From assembly GCA_964563495.1 (NCBI GenBank), contig CAZLYK010000061.1:1-29017 (forward strand): 29,017 nt of DNA, given 5' to 3'. The notes under the pieces were generated by a model. It worked only from the letters and a program-made list of their open reading frames with translations, was not told the origin of the DNA and made no database searches. The translations under genes and the position numbers were made by a program. Below are positions 15,829-23,733 of the stretch, one piece after another (within the stretch, counting starts at the first letter, position 1; each line of letters opens with the position of its first letter). The stretch comes from CAZLYK01 sp964563495 (GTDB lineage Bacteria > Acidobacteriota > Blastocatellia > RBC074).

Positions 15829-18126
15829 ATGCATGGAGGAGATTTGCCGAATCAGGATACGCTCACATCATTTGTCCGTGCCGCGCAGGCTGGCGATGAA
15901 CTCGCCTTTGCGAAATTGGTGCGCACGTATCAGGACATCGCGGTAGCCTACGCGACCGCGATTCTGCGGGATTCCCATTGGGCGGAAGACGCCGCGCAGG
16001 AAGCCTTCGTCGAGGCGCATCGGGAACTGCCGAATTTGCGCGAACCGGCGGCTTTCCCGGCGTGGTTTCGCACGATCATCTTCAAACATTGCGATCGCCT
16101 GACGCGGCGCAAACGGCATTCGCTGACCGGTTTGGAAGCTGCGTTGGAGGTGGCTTCGTCCGAACCTTCACCGCAGGAGGCATTGGAAACGCGCGTGCTT
16201 CAGCAATCGGTGCGCGAGGCCATTGCGACCTTGTCCGACACCGAGCAGCAGGTCGTCTTGCTCTATTACATGGGTGAACACTCGACGGCGGCAATTGCGG
16301 CGTTTCTGGAAATCACCGTGAATGCGGTCAAGACGCGGCTCTATGCGGCGCGCAAACGCTTGAGGAAACACATGACACACATCGAAGAAAATCTGCAATC
16401 CGCGCGTCCATCGAGCGATGGGCAGTTCGCGGCGAAAGTGCAGAGCCGGTTGGAGCATTATCAAAAGCTGGCGGAAGACCTGCTGGCGGCTTATCGCTCA
16501 GGCGATGCGGACGCGTTGCAGCGGCTGGCGGAACATTTTGGAAAAAAAATCGCGTGGGAACGGCTGCGCAAAAACGTGCAACTCGCGCTGGGCAAGGACG
16601 AACTCTCGCTCGCCGACGCGCAATTGTTTCTGGCCCGCGCGCAGCGTTTTGAGAGTTGGCAGGGATTGGCGGATTACGTCGCTGCGCTGCCCGCCGAGGC
16701 GGCGATCATTCCGCATCCGGTCAAACTTTTCCGCCTCGATGAAAAGTGGAACGAACAAAGCGTCGCGAGCGCTCGCGACTGGGATACGGTCATTGGCTTG
16801 CTGAAGGAGCAACAGATTCCGGGATTGAATGCCGAGGGGCAAATGACTGACGCCGCGTTGGAGCGCATCTCGCGGCTGGAGCACGTAACGGCGCTCAATC
16901 TGGGCGGTTCAACGCATCTGACCGATGACGGGCTGTTGCACCTCGCGCGCATGCCGCAGTTGCAATATCTCGATTTGAGTGGCTGGGAGAGCCGGATCAC
17001 GGATCGCGGACTGGCCGTGCTGCGCCATTTGCCGGAACTCAGGCGCTTGCAGATGTGCTGGCCGCAGCGTGTGACGGATGCCGGCGTCGCGCATTTGGCC
17101 GGATGCGAGCAACTCGAAAGCGTGGACTTGTTGGGAACGCAGACGGGCGATGGCGCAATTCGCGGGCTGGTCGGCAAGCGCAGACTGCGCCGCTTCAAAA
17201 CCGGGCGCCAGGTCACTGATGCAGGACTAACGCTGCTCCATCAGTTTCCCGTCTTCAAGACGTGGCAGGGCGGCCAAATGAACTATGCGCTGCTGAACGC
17301 GGATGCCGAACCCAATCACTTGCTGCTGGACGGGCCATTCACCAATCAAGGGCTGGCCGCACTGGCGGAACTCGACGGGTTATTCGCCTTAAGCTTTTTC
17401 TGGCACATCTCCGCACTCACCCCCAGCGGCCTTCAAGCGCTCGCGCAGCTTCCCAATCTGGGGTTTCTGGGGTGCGAAGGAAATCTCTGTAACGACGAAG
17501 CCATGCGGCATATCGCCGCGATCCCTCGACTGCGGATGCTGATGGGACAAGGCGCGGTGGCGACCGACGCCGGCTTTGCGGCCTTGAGCCGGTCGCAGAT
17601 GATTGAATATATCTGGGGCCGCGAATGTCCTAACCTGACCGGACGCGGATTTGCCGCGCTTGCGGCAATGCCTGCGCTGCGCGGCCTGGCGGTGAGCTGC
17701 AAGAACGTGGATGACGCGGGCTTGTCCGCCTTGCCGCGCTTCCCGGCGTTGCGGGAACTCATGCCGATGGATGCGCCGGACGATGGTTACCGTCACATTG
17801 GCCAATGTAAACAGCTTGAATCTCTGGTCTTGATGTACTGCCGGGAAACGGGCGACCCGGCGACGGAACACATCGCCGGATTAGAAAAGCTGAAATCCTA
17901 TTTTGCGAGTTACACCAAAATCACCGACCGCAGCATGCAGATTCTGAGCGGGATGCCATCACTTGAACGCATCGCATTTTATGGCTGCGCGGGCGTCACG
18001 AATGCCGGCGTGGTCGCGCTGGCAAGGCTGCCGCATTTGCGCGAGGTGGAAATCTCCGGCCCGCAAATCACGCCCGAATGCGCAGTCGCCTTTCCTGCCG
18101 GCGTTCGTGTAGAGATCTCGGTCTGA
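15829..18126 (+). CDS. ECF sigma factor fused to leucine-rich repeats
   Basis: A predicted 765-residue soluble protein. Residues ~14-95 are sigma region 2 (WAEDAAQEAFVEAHRELPNL, then the FPAWFRTIIFKHCDRLTRRK helix); residues ~128-180 are region 4, the -35-binding helix-turn-helix (SDTEQQVVLLYYMGEHSTAA, EITVNAVKTRLYAARKRLRK). Residues ~195-290 form an all-helical linker with LSLADAQLFLARAQRFESWQ, recalling the segment before ankyrin repeats in acidobacterial proteins. Residues ~340-760 are leucine-rich repeats of about 24-26 residues with 'VTDAGVAHLAGCEQLESVDL'-type units. No signal peptide, membrane helix or anti-sigma gene is seen. The ATG at 15829 is chosen; a GGAGGAG sits just inside the gene, so a TTG at 15844 is possible but too close. 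The gene is intact amid debris. Confidence 0.88.
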   Translation: MHGGDLPNQDTLTSFVRAAQAGDELAFAKLVRTYQDIAVAYATAILRDSHWAEDAAQEAFVEAHRELPNLREPAAFPAWFRTIIFKHCDRLTRRKRHSLTGLEAALEVASSEPSPQEALETRVLQQSVREAIATLSDTEQQVVLLYYMGEHSTAAIAAFLEITVNAVKTRLYAARKRLRKHMTHIEENLQSARPSSDGQFAAKVQSRLEHYQKLAEDLLAAYRSGDADALQRLAEHFGKKIAWERLRKNVQLALGKDELSLADAQLFLARAQRFESWQGLADYVAALPAEAAIIPHPVKLFRLDEKWNEQSVASARDWDTVIGLLKEQQIPGLNAEGQMTDAALERISRLEHVTALNLGGSTHLTDDGLLHLARMPQLQYLDLSGWESRITDRGLAVLRHLPELRRLQMCWPQRVTDAGVAHLAGCEQLESVDLLGTQTGDGAIRGLVGKRRLRRFKTGRQVTDAGLTLLHQFPVFKTWQGGQMNYALLNADAEPNHLLLDGPFTNQGLAALAELDGLFALSFFWHISALTPSGLQALAQLPNLGFLGCEGNLCNDEAMRHIAAIPRLRMLMGQGAVATDAGFAALSRSQMIEYIWGRECPNLTGRGFAALAAMPALRGLAVSCKNVDDAGLSALPRFPALRELMPMDAPDDGYRHIGQCKQLESLVLMYCRETGDPATEHIAGLEKLKSYFASYTKITDRSMQILSGMPSLERIAFYGCAGVTNAGVVALARLPHLREVEISGPQITPECAVAFPAGVRVEISV

Positions 18127-18135
18127 ACTTGTTCA

Positions 18136-18345
18136 CTGCCTCAGTTTGCCATCACAATGGAATTGACCTTCGACGGCAAGGGAACCGTTTCAGGCACTCT
18201 TTCAGGTTTGCCGAGTCCGGGCGAGATCAGGAGCGGAACCTTCGACCCGCAGACCGGCGCACTGAAACTCGTGGCCGCGCCGACGGTGTCTATTTCTGTT
18301 GCGCACGAAGTAGATTTTAGGGGACTGAAGAGACAATATGGATAA
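18136..18345 (+). pseudogene. Fragment of a beta-strand domain protein
   Basis: From about 18136 the frame reads LPQFAITMELTFDGKGTVSG, TLSGLPSPGEIRSGTFDP and QTGALKL, a repeated-strand motif known from the tails of many secreted or exported acidobacterial enzymes. Homology ends near 18270, after which the frame runs on to 18345 without clear meaning. The first part of the source gene is absent. It is the last coding debris before the right end of the island. Confidence 0.5.
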
Positions 18346-18404
18346 GCGCTTCGTTCCCGGCAACCGCTGAACTATCAGTAAAATACAAGCGATTGCAATG
18401 ATTT

Positions 18405-18434
18405 GCGAGGGATTGGGGACATCGAATCCCTCGC
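18405..18434. repeat. Palindrome overlapping candidate attR
   Basis: GCGAGGGATT (18405-18414) is the exact complement of AATCCCTCGC (18425-18434), spaced by 10 bp. The right arm is part of the tRNA-derived repeat, the left arm is island DNA, so a core-site palindrome was formed on insertion or belonged to the element. Confidence 0.6.
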
Positions 18435-18443
18435 TCTCCGCCA
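18422..18443 (+). repeat. Candidate attR: duplicated tRNA-Ser 3' end
   Basis: These 22 bases are identical to 8143-8164 (T loop to CCA of tRNA-Ser) in the same orientation. No tRNA body precedes them. They lie 6 bp before the end of the convergent GH172 gene, marking the junction of island and backbone. Confidence 0.85.
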
Positions 18444-18449
18444 TACCAA

Positions 18450-19607
18450 CTATGGCTTACCCATGGTCGGGCCCTCGACGTTGATCATGCGCGGGACGCG
18501 TTCGGCGACCGGCGGCAGCGGCCGGCGAAGCCGGTGCGGTCCCTGCTGATACCAGTAGGCGACAGTATAAAAGTTGTCGGAGCGGTGGTTGGCGTGGCCG
18601 TGCTCGATGGTCATCTTGAAGTAATTCTCGAACGGGATCGGCGAGTCGACGTGGAAGCGGTAGACCATCCATTTCGCCCCGCGGTTGTCTCCTCCGTTGA
18701 TCGGGTTGCCGTAATTTTTGTAAGCGAAGGTCGGATAGCGCGAGCCGAACGGCGAGATGCCGCAGTTCCCATAGCACCAAGCGCCGAGATAGTAATCCTC
18801 CGAGCCGGTCCCGTTGATGCGAGGCTTCGCCTTATCGTCAATAAAGATCATCTCGTCGCCCTCGCCCCACCAGTCGCCCTGATTCTGGAGGATATTATGT
18901 GTCACTCCGACGAAATGCCCGCGGCCTTCGACTTCGAGGATGACGTAGTTCTTCGCTCCGTCGGGGTTCGGTTGATCGTTGACCAGCTTGTCGCCATTCA
19001 GCTTCCAGTCCGTCGTCCAGCCGGGCGTCGGCGTCATCTGCCGATACTCGGCGTGGAAATAGGCGAGATCTTCGGGCAGGCTGCGGTGCTTCTGCCAGTC
19101 AATGTTGTAGTAGAAAGCCTGAATCGCTCGCTCGCCATCGTTGGTGACGGTGATGCGCGCCGAGCGGCGGAACGGCATCGGGAAGTAGCAGTTGAGCGCC
19201 TTCTGCGAACCGACCGAGAGCGGCCCTGACTCATACATGAAATACTCGCCGAGGCCGAGACCGAAGAAATCGCCGATGGGCGCTTCGACTGCCGGGAGCT
19301 GCTCGCCGTCCCAGTAAATCCGCAAGACGATCTTCTTCAGATGGTATTGCTCCGACGAGGCGATGGTGAACCACATGTGCGTGATCAGGCCCGGTCCCTG
19401 CACATCGCCGATGGTGCGTGTCTCACCCGCCTTGATCGGATTCCTCCAGTTGCCGTCGTCGTTCGCTCCTGTGCGGTCGTAAGATGAGATCCGTTCCTGC
19501 GTGTAAGTCCTGAGGAAAGGCAGTTGGGAAAGTTCGTCCCGGCCCTGGGCGCAAACGGCAGACACGGCGAGAGCGGTCAGGAACAGGCTGGGGATGATAT
19601 TTCGCAT
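18450..19607 (-). CDS. Secreted GH172 (DUF2961) furanosidase-like protein
   Basis: A 385-residue protein with a signal peptide (residues 1-20, ending in ...VSAVCAQG) and a DUF2961 domain, now glycoside hydrolase family GH172. Family signatures seen are TRTIGDVQGPGLITHMWFT, the GTGSEDYYLGAWCYG motif with acidic residues, and YRFHVDSPIPFENYFKMTIE. Characterised members act on alpha-furanosides: difructose dianhydride synthase/hydrolase, alpha-D-fructofuranosidase and alpha-D-arabinofuranosidases. The substrate here is inferred only at that level. The ATG at 19607 has a strong GAGGAGG at 5-nt spacing; longer frames start in repeat DNA. It follows a YtfQ-like binding-protein gene on the same strand. 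Confidence 0.9.
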   Translation of the reverse strand: MRNIIPSLFLTALAVSAVCAQGRDELSQLPFLRTYTQERISSYDRTGANDDGNWRNPIKAGETRTIGDVQGPGLITHMWFTIASSEQYHLKKIVLRIYWDGEQLPAVEAPIGDFFGLGLGEYFMYESGPLSVGSQKALNCYFPMPFRRSARITVTNDGERAIQAFYYNIDWQKHRSLPEDLAYFHAEYRQMTPTPGWTTDWKLNGDKLVNDQPNPDGAKNYVILEVEGRGHFVGVTHNILQNQGDWWGEGDEMIFIDDKAKPRINGTGSEDYYLGAWCYGNCGISPFGSRYPTFAYKNYGNPINGGDNRGAKWMVYRFHVDSPIPFENYFKMTIEHGHANHRSDNFYTVAYWYQQGPHRLRRPLPPVAERVPRMINVEGPTMGKP

Positions 19608-19643
19608 GTAAACCTCCTCTTCTACAGCAATGTTCATTTGGAT

Positions 19644-19742
19644 GAGAAGAAAATAGACAGGATTAACAGGATCAAGGACAAGGCAGAAAAACGTCCTGTT
19701 CAATCTGGTTGAAATCCTGTTAATCCTGTCTATTTTCTTCTC
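19644..19742. repeat. Perfect 29-bp inverted repeat, ATCCTGTC family
   Basis: The arm at 19644-19672 (containing AAATAGACAGGATTAACAGG) is the exact complement of 19714-19742 (containing ATCCTGTTAATCCTGTC). The 41-nt loop separates them. The pair lies between the stop of the binding-protein gene and the start of the GH172 gene. In RNA it would form a very long hairpin, possibly ending or stabilising the transcript. Confidence 0.93.
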
Positions 19743-19782
19743 TGATCTACTCATTCGAGTGAAAAGCGCAGTATTCTGTCCA

Positions 19783-20766
19783 CTATGGATTGATGTATTG
19801 GGCGGCGTTCTCTTTGGTGATGCGCGCTGTCGGCAATCTGATCTTTTTCGGCGCCGGTTCTTGATTGAGGATTTTGACCGCCGTCTCGATGGCCTCTTTG
19901 CCGCAGTTCGGGTAGAGGAATGTTGCGTTGAGCTTGCCGTCTGCGACGGCCTTCGCGCCGCCTTCGGGTCCCGGCAGGCCGTCAATGCCGATGATCTTCA
20001 AGCCTGCATCGCGGTTCATTGCGGTCGCCGCGAGGTAGGCGCCCATGGCCATCGGGTCGTTGTGGCCGTAAATTAAATCCACCTTCTCGTTGGCGCGAAA
20101 GGCGGCCTCCGCCTGCTCGCGCCCCTTATCCCGCAGCCAGTCGGCGACCGGGTCGGCGACGATTTTGATTCCGGGGTGAGCGGCGACGGCTTGGCGGAAG
20201 CCCTGACTGCGATCAATTGCCGGCGTCGAGCCGGGCAAGCCTTTGATCTCGACGACCCTCCCTTTGCCGTTGAGCAGTTGCGCCGCGTACTCACCCGCCG
20301 CCTTGCCGATCTCGCGGTTGTCCGCGCCGATGAAGGTCGTGTAGCTGTCGCCTTCGATGCTGCGGTCGAGGATGATGACGGGGATGCCGCTTTGATAGAC
20401 GCGCCGGACGATGGCGGTCAGCGGCTTTGCCTCGTTCGGCGAGATGATGAGCAGATCTACGCGCTGGCGCAGGAAAGTCTCCACGTCGGCCACCTGCTTG
20501 CTGTTGTCCTGCTGTGCGTCAGCGTAGCGCACTTCGAGGTTCGGGTGTTTCGCCGCCTCTTTCATGAGCGAATCGTCCATCCACGTCCGCCAGGGCTCGG
20601 CCTTGTTGGCCTGTGAGAAACCGATGATAAACTTGTCCGGCTGATCGCCGCCGCGCCCGCAGGCAGCCGCCGGCAGCGCGATCACCAGCGTGGCAAGAAA
20701 AAAGGCAACACTTCTCCACTGGAGCCGCCCGGCGCGCGGTCCATTCGTGATCGGATTTGCTTTCAT
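19783..20766 (-). CDS. Sugar ABC transporter lipoprotein binding protein, YtfQ-like
   Basis: A 327-residue periplasmic binding protein type 1 (RbsB fold). The lipobox LPAAAC ends at Cys36, so it is probably membrane-anchored. Sequence in order: IIGFSQANKAEPWRTWMDDS, VRYADAQQDNSKQVADVETF, VDLLIISPNEAKPLTAIVRR, PVIILDRSIEGDSYTTFIGA, VVEIKGLPGSTPAIDRSQGF, LIYGHNDPMAMGAYLAA and IIGIDGLPGPEGGAKAVADG. This pattern is close to what I recall of Escherichia coli YtfQ, which binds galactofuranose and arabinofuranose. Ligand is therefore inferred to be a furanose sugar. It lies 20 bp past the permease gene and upstream of the GH172 gene, all on the - strand. Confidence 0.9.
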   Translation of the reverse strand: MKANPITNGPRAGRLQWRSVAFFLATLVIALPAAACGRGGDQPDKFIIGFSQANKAEPWRTWMDDSLMKEAAKHPNLEVRYADAQQDNSKQVADVETFLRQRVDLLIISPNEAKPLTAIVRRVYQSGIPVIILDRSIEGDSYTTFIGADNREIGKAAGEYAAQLLNGKGRVVEIKGLPGSTPAIDRSQGFRQAVAAHPGIKIVADPVADWLRDKGREQAEAAFRANEKVDLIYGHNDPMAMGAYLAATAMNRDAGLKIIGIDGLPGPEGGAKAVADGKLNATFLYPNCGKEAIETAVKILNQEPAPKKIRLPTARITKENAAQYINP

Positions 20767-20786
20767 CGTTTGTTTTCCCCCGCGAC

Positions 20787-21806
20787 TCAGTCTCTTCGCT
20801 GCAGCAACACTGCGCCGACGATAATAACTCCCTTGAAGATCAATTGCAGGTTGGCGTCAATGTTGTTGAGACCGAGAAGGTTGTTGATGATACCGATGAT
20901 GAGCGTACCGACGAGCGTGCCCACCACCGTGCCCGTGCCGCCGGAGAGCGACGTGCCGCCGATGACGACCGCCGCAATCGCGTCGAGTTCATAAGCCACC
21001 CCGTCATTCGGATTACCCTGCTCAAGCTGGGCGCAGTGGATGACGCCGGCGAGCGCGGCGAGCATGCCACAGATCGAGAAGGCGCCGAACTTGACCCGGT
21101 TGACTCCGACGCCGGATAAGTGGCTTGCCGTCTCGTTGCTGCCGACCGCGTGAACGTAGCGCCCGAAGCGCGTCTTGTTGAGGACGACCCACGCGAGAGC
21201 GACTGTGGCCAGAAAGATCAGCGCCGGGACGGGCAGGTGCGGACCGAACTTGCCGCCGAGCGTGGCGAAACTCTGCGGCGCGCCGCCTTGACTGTAACCG
21301 ATCTCGACCCCGGAGCCGCCTGAGACGAGCCGCGCCAGCCCCCGTGCCGCCGACATCATCGCCAGCGTCACGACGAACGATTGAATCCGCCCTTTGGTGA
21401 TCACCGCCGCGTTGACGATGCCAACGAGCAGGCCGGCGGCAAGGACGGCAATGACGGTCTCCAGCGTGCCATAGCCGCCGCGCATGAGCATGACGGAGGA
21501 GAGCGTGGCTGCAAACGCCAGCACCGACCCGACCGATAGATCAATCCCACCCACGAGGATGACGAAGGTCATGCCGACGGCGAGGATGCCCTTCTCCGAG
21601 ACCTGGCGCAGAATGTCGGTCAGGTTCCCGGCATCCAGAAAGATCATTTCACCGCGTCGCACCGGCGAGAAGATGCAGGCGAGCGCGAAGACAGTGATCA
21701 GACCGATGAACGGTTTGAGCCGGCCGATGCGCCGCTCGCCGAGCGCTCCCATGCGGCGCTTAAGCGACAGCGCGCGCCGCTTCGTTTGTGAGAGTAGCCG
21801 GTTCAA
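20787..21806 (-). CDS. Sugar ABC transporter permease (RbsC/YtfT type)
   Basis: A 339-residue permease of the BPD_transp_2 type (RbsC, YtfT, YjfF, AraH). Visible signatures are GMTFVILVGGIDLSVGSVLA, KGRIQSFVVTLAMMSAARGL, NKTRFGRYVHAVGSNETASH and the SGGTGTVVGTLVGTLIIGII segment. About eight to ten membrane helices are expected. The frame starts at a TTG (21806) with no clear Shine-Dalgarno sequence; an ATG at 21752 is an alternative. Normally an RbsA/YtfR-type double ATPase gene accompanies these proteins, but none lies up- or downstream here. The 400-bp upstream space holds only inverted repeats. Confidence 0.88.
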   Translation of the reverse strand: MNRLLSQTKRRALSLKRRMGALGERRIGRLKPFIGLITVFALACIFSPVRRGEMIFLDAGNLTDILRQVSEKGILAVGMTFVILVGGIDLSVGSVLAFAATLSSVMLMRGGYGTLETVIAVLAAGLLVGIVNAAVITKGRIQSFVVTLAMMSAARGLARLVSGGSGVEIGYSQGGAPQSFATLGGKFGPHLPVPALIFLATVALAWVVLNKTRFGRYVHAVGSNETASHLSGVGVNRVKFGAFSICGMLAALAGVIHCAQLEQGNPNDGVAYELDAIAAVVIGGTSLSGGTGTVVGTLVGTLIIGIINNLLGLNNIDANLQLIFKGVIIVGAVLLQRRD

Positions 21807-21831
21807 TTGAGGTTCGCCACGGTTGAGTGCT

Positions 21832-21951
21832 AAATCAGACCAAACCAGATTCGGGCACTCGCCGGTTTGACCGATCCATTCCAGGAGCTATTTTCTAGCC
21901 GCCCTTTCGGGGCTCTCGCCAACAGTCTCCCAAGGTGGTCTGGTCTGATTT
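21832..21951. repeat. Long-spaced inverted repeat upstream of permease
   Basis: AAATCAGACCAAACCA (21832-21847) pairs with TGGTCTGGTCTGATTT (21936-21951) at 15 of 16 positions. A third TAAATCAGA occurs at 21960-21968. Between the arms a small CCC-TTTC-GGG hairpin lies near 21901-21911. The region is the 5' leader of the sugar permease gene, so operator function is possible. The remainder of 21807-22204 holds no gene. Confidence 0.6.
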
Positions 21952-22148
21952 GAAGGATTTAAATCAGATCACCCTATCGAGCAGAGCATACCAGCGGGCA
22001 AATCTGAAGACAAATTTTCGCCGTCTCGCCGCCAAAAACTGAGGCATGGCGCCGTCTCCAGTCTTGCGACAAAACTATTACAATTGGTTTCGCCGCAGCG
22101 GGTGTAAGATTGCGCACAGCGATTCTAATTCTCTCGTGCATTACTCCA

Positions 22149-22189
22149 ATTTTCACATTTGGGCGACTGCGAGGACACGGTCGCCCAAA
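22149..22189. repeat. GCGAGGAC-type palindrome, copy 3
   Basis: TTTGGGCGAC (22158-22167) and GTCGCCCAAA (22180-22189) are perfectly complementary around a TGCGAGGACACG loop. The sequence before it, AATTTTCAC, matches in reverse complement the GTGAAAATT at the window start. The element lies 16 bp upstream of the radical SAM start codon, just before its Shine-Dalgarno sequence. Confidence 0.8.
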
Positions 22190-22204
22190 CGCAAGGAGGG
22201 CATC

Positions 22205-23689
22205 ATGAAGACGCTGCTGATCAATCCCGAATTTCCCGACACATATTGGAGCTTTCGCCACGCCCTCTCGTTTGAGGGCAAACAAGCGGCCTTTCCCCCG
22301 CTGGGGCTATTGACTGTTTCAGCGCTGTTGCCGGATTCCTGGGAACGGCGTCTGGTTGACCTGAATGTACAGCCGCTGACAACCGGGGATATTGAATGGG
22401 CCGAGATCATCTTTGCTACGGCGATGCTCGTCCAGAAGGACTCGCTGCGTCAGGTTGTCGAACGATGCAAGTCGCTCGGCAAGCTCGTCGTCATCGGGGG
22501 GCCATATGTGACAACCAGCAGCGAGAGCCTGCCCGCCGCCGATCACCTCTTCCTCGGCGAGGCTGAGACGACGCTGCCGCAGTTCGTGCAGGATTTGGAG
22601 CACGGCAGGGCTCAACGGATCTATCAGGCAGTTGATCGCCCGCCGCTCTCCCTGACTCCGATTCCCGATTTTGGACTGGCCGACCTCAAGCGGTACAGCT
22701 CGATGTCGGTGCAATATTCGCGCGGCTGTCCATTTCAGTGCGAGTTTTGCGACATCATCGAAATCTATGGCCGCACTCCGCGCACCAAGAGCACGGCGCA
22801 GATACTGGCCGAGCTCGACGCCCTACTGGCCGCCGGCTGGCGCGGCTCCGTCTTCATCGTGGACGACAACTTCATCGGCAATAAGCGGAACGTCAAACAG
22901 ATGCTGCCGGACCTGGCTGCCTGGCAGGAACGGAACGGCCATCCTTTTACTTTCCTCACCGAAGCCAGCGTCAACCTGGCGGAAGACGATGAACTTCTTT
23001 CGGGCATGCGGCGAGCCGGTTTCCGCAGCGTCTTTCTCGGCATCGAAACCCCGGTGGAGGAGAGCCTCAGGGAAGTGCAAAAAACGCAGAACACGCGCCG
23101 CAGCCTGCTCGACTCGGTCAAGAAGATTCAGCGCAACGGGCTACAGGTCATGGCCGGTTTTATCGTCGGTTTCGACAGTGATCCAGCCGATATCTTCGAG
23201 CGGCAGATCAATTTCATCCGTGAGAGTGCGATCCCTCTGGCCATGGTAGGACTGCTCAATGCCCTCCCCGATACGCAGCTCTGGCGGCGTCTCAAACGGG
23301 AAGACCGGCTGCTCGCCGAAAGCTCGGGGGACAACACCAACGGCGCGCTGAACTTCATTCCGAAGATGGACTCCGCGCGGCTGATCGAGGGCTACCAGTC
23401 ACTCTTGCAGACCCTATACAGTCCGGCTGAATACTACCAACGGGTGCTCGAATGTTTGAAGCGGGTCTCTCCGGATGAATCGGCGGTGCATCACTACGGC
23501 CTCGTCAATGGCCTGACGGCCTTTACCCGCATCGCCGTCAGGCTCGGCATCCTCGACCGCGAGCGCAAAGAATTCTGGCGCTTCCTGGTTCACGCTGCCA
23601 CCAAACATCCGAGGAAGTTTGCAGAGGCCATGAAACTGGCGGCGATGGGTTACCACTTTCGCAAATTAACCGAGGTCTATGCCGAATAG
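22205..23689 (+). CDS. B12-binding-domain radical SAM protein (DUF4070 type)
   Basis: A 494-residue enzyme. Residues ~1-140 resemble a cobalamin-binding Rossmann domain (TLLINPEFPDTYWSF, FPPLGLLTVSALLP, VVIGGPYVTTSS, FLGEAETTLPQF). The radical SAM core carries C175-x3-C179-x2-C182 in YSRGCPFQCEFCDIIEIYGR, which binds the 4Fe-4S cluster. Typical later motifs are FIVDDNFIGNKRNVKQMLP, LTEASVNLAEDDELLSGMRR, FLGIETPVEESLREVQKTQN and VMAGFIVGFDSDPADIF. The C-terminal ~150 residues are the DUF4070-type tail. The family includes hopanoid C2 methylase HpnP, but many members have no known role, and no hopanoid genes are nearby. ATG 22205 has GGAGG at 7-nt spacing. It converges on the PAS-LuxR gene. Confidence 0.9.
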   Translation: MKTLLINPEFPDTYWSFRHALSFEGKQAAFPPLGLLTVSALLPDSWERRLVDLNVQPLTTGDIEWAEIIFATAMLVQKDSLRQVVERCKSLGKLVVIGGPYVTTSSESLPAADHLFLGEAETTLPQFVQDLEHGRAQRIYQAVDRPPLSLTPIPDFGLADLKRYSSMSVQYSRGCPFQCEFCDIIEIYGRTPRTKSTAQILAELDALLAAGWRGSVFIVDDNFIGNKRNVKQMLPDLAAWQERNGHPFTFLTEASVNLAEDDELLSGMRRAGFRSVFLGIETPVEESLREVQKTQNTRRSLLDSVKKIQRNGLQVMAGFIVGFDSDPADIFERQINFIRESAIPLAMVGLLNALPDTQLWRRLKREDRLLAESSGDNTNGALNFIPKMDSARLIEGYQSLLQTLYSPAEYYQRVLECLKRVSPDESAVHHYGLVNGLTAFTRIAVRLGILDRERKEFWRFLVHAATKHPRKFAEAMKLAAMGYHFRKLTEVYAE

Positions 23690-23733
23690 GCGCGGGCGCT
23701 GCCGCAGCGATCGAGCGGAGGCTTGCCGACTAT

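Noticed and set aside
19608..19985. Long N-terminal extension of the GH172 protein
   Set aside because: The extra ~126 codons are read through repeat DNA and the neighbouring gene; a signal peptide and strong Shine-Dalgarno sequence mark the ATG at 19607.
22205..23689. Naming the radical SAM gene hpnP
   Set aside because: HpnP belongs to this family, but many DUF4070-type proteins do not methylate hopanoids, and no hopanoid genes are in the window.
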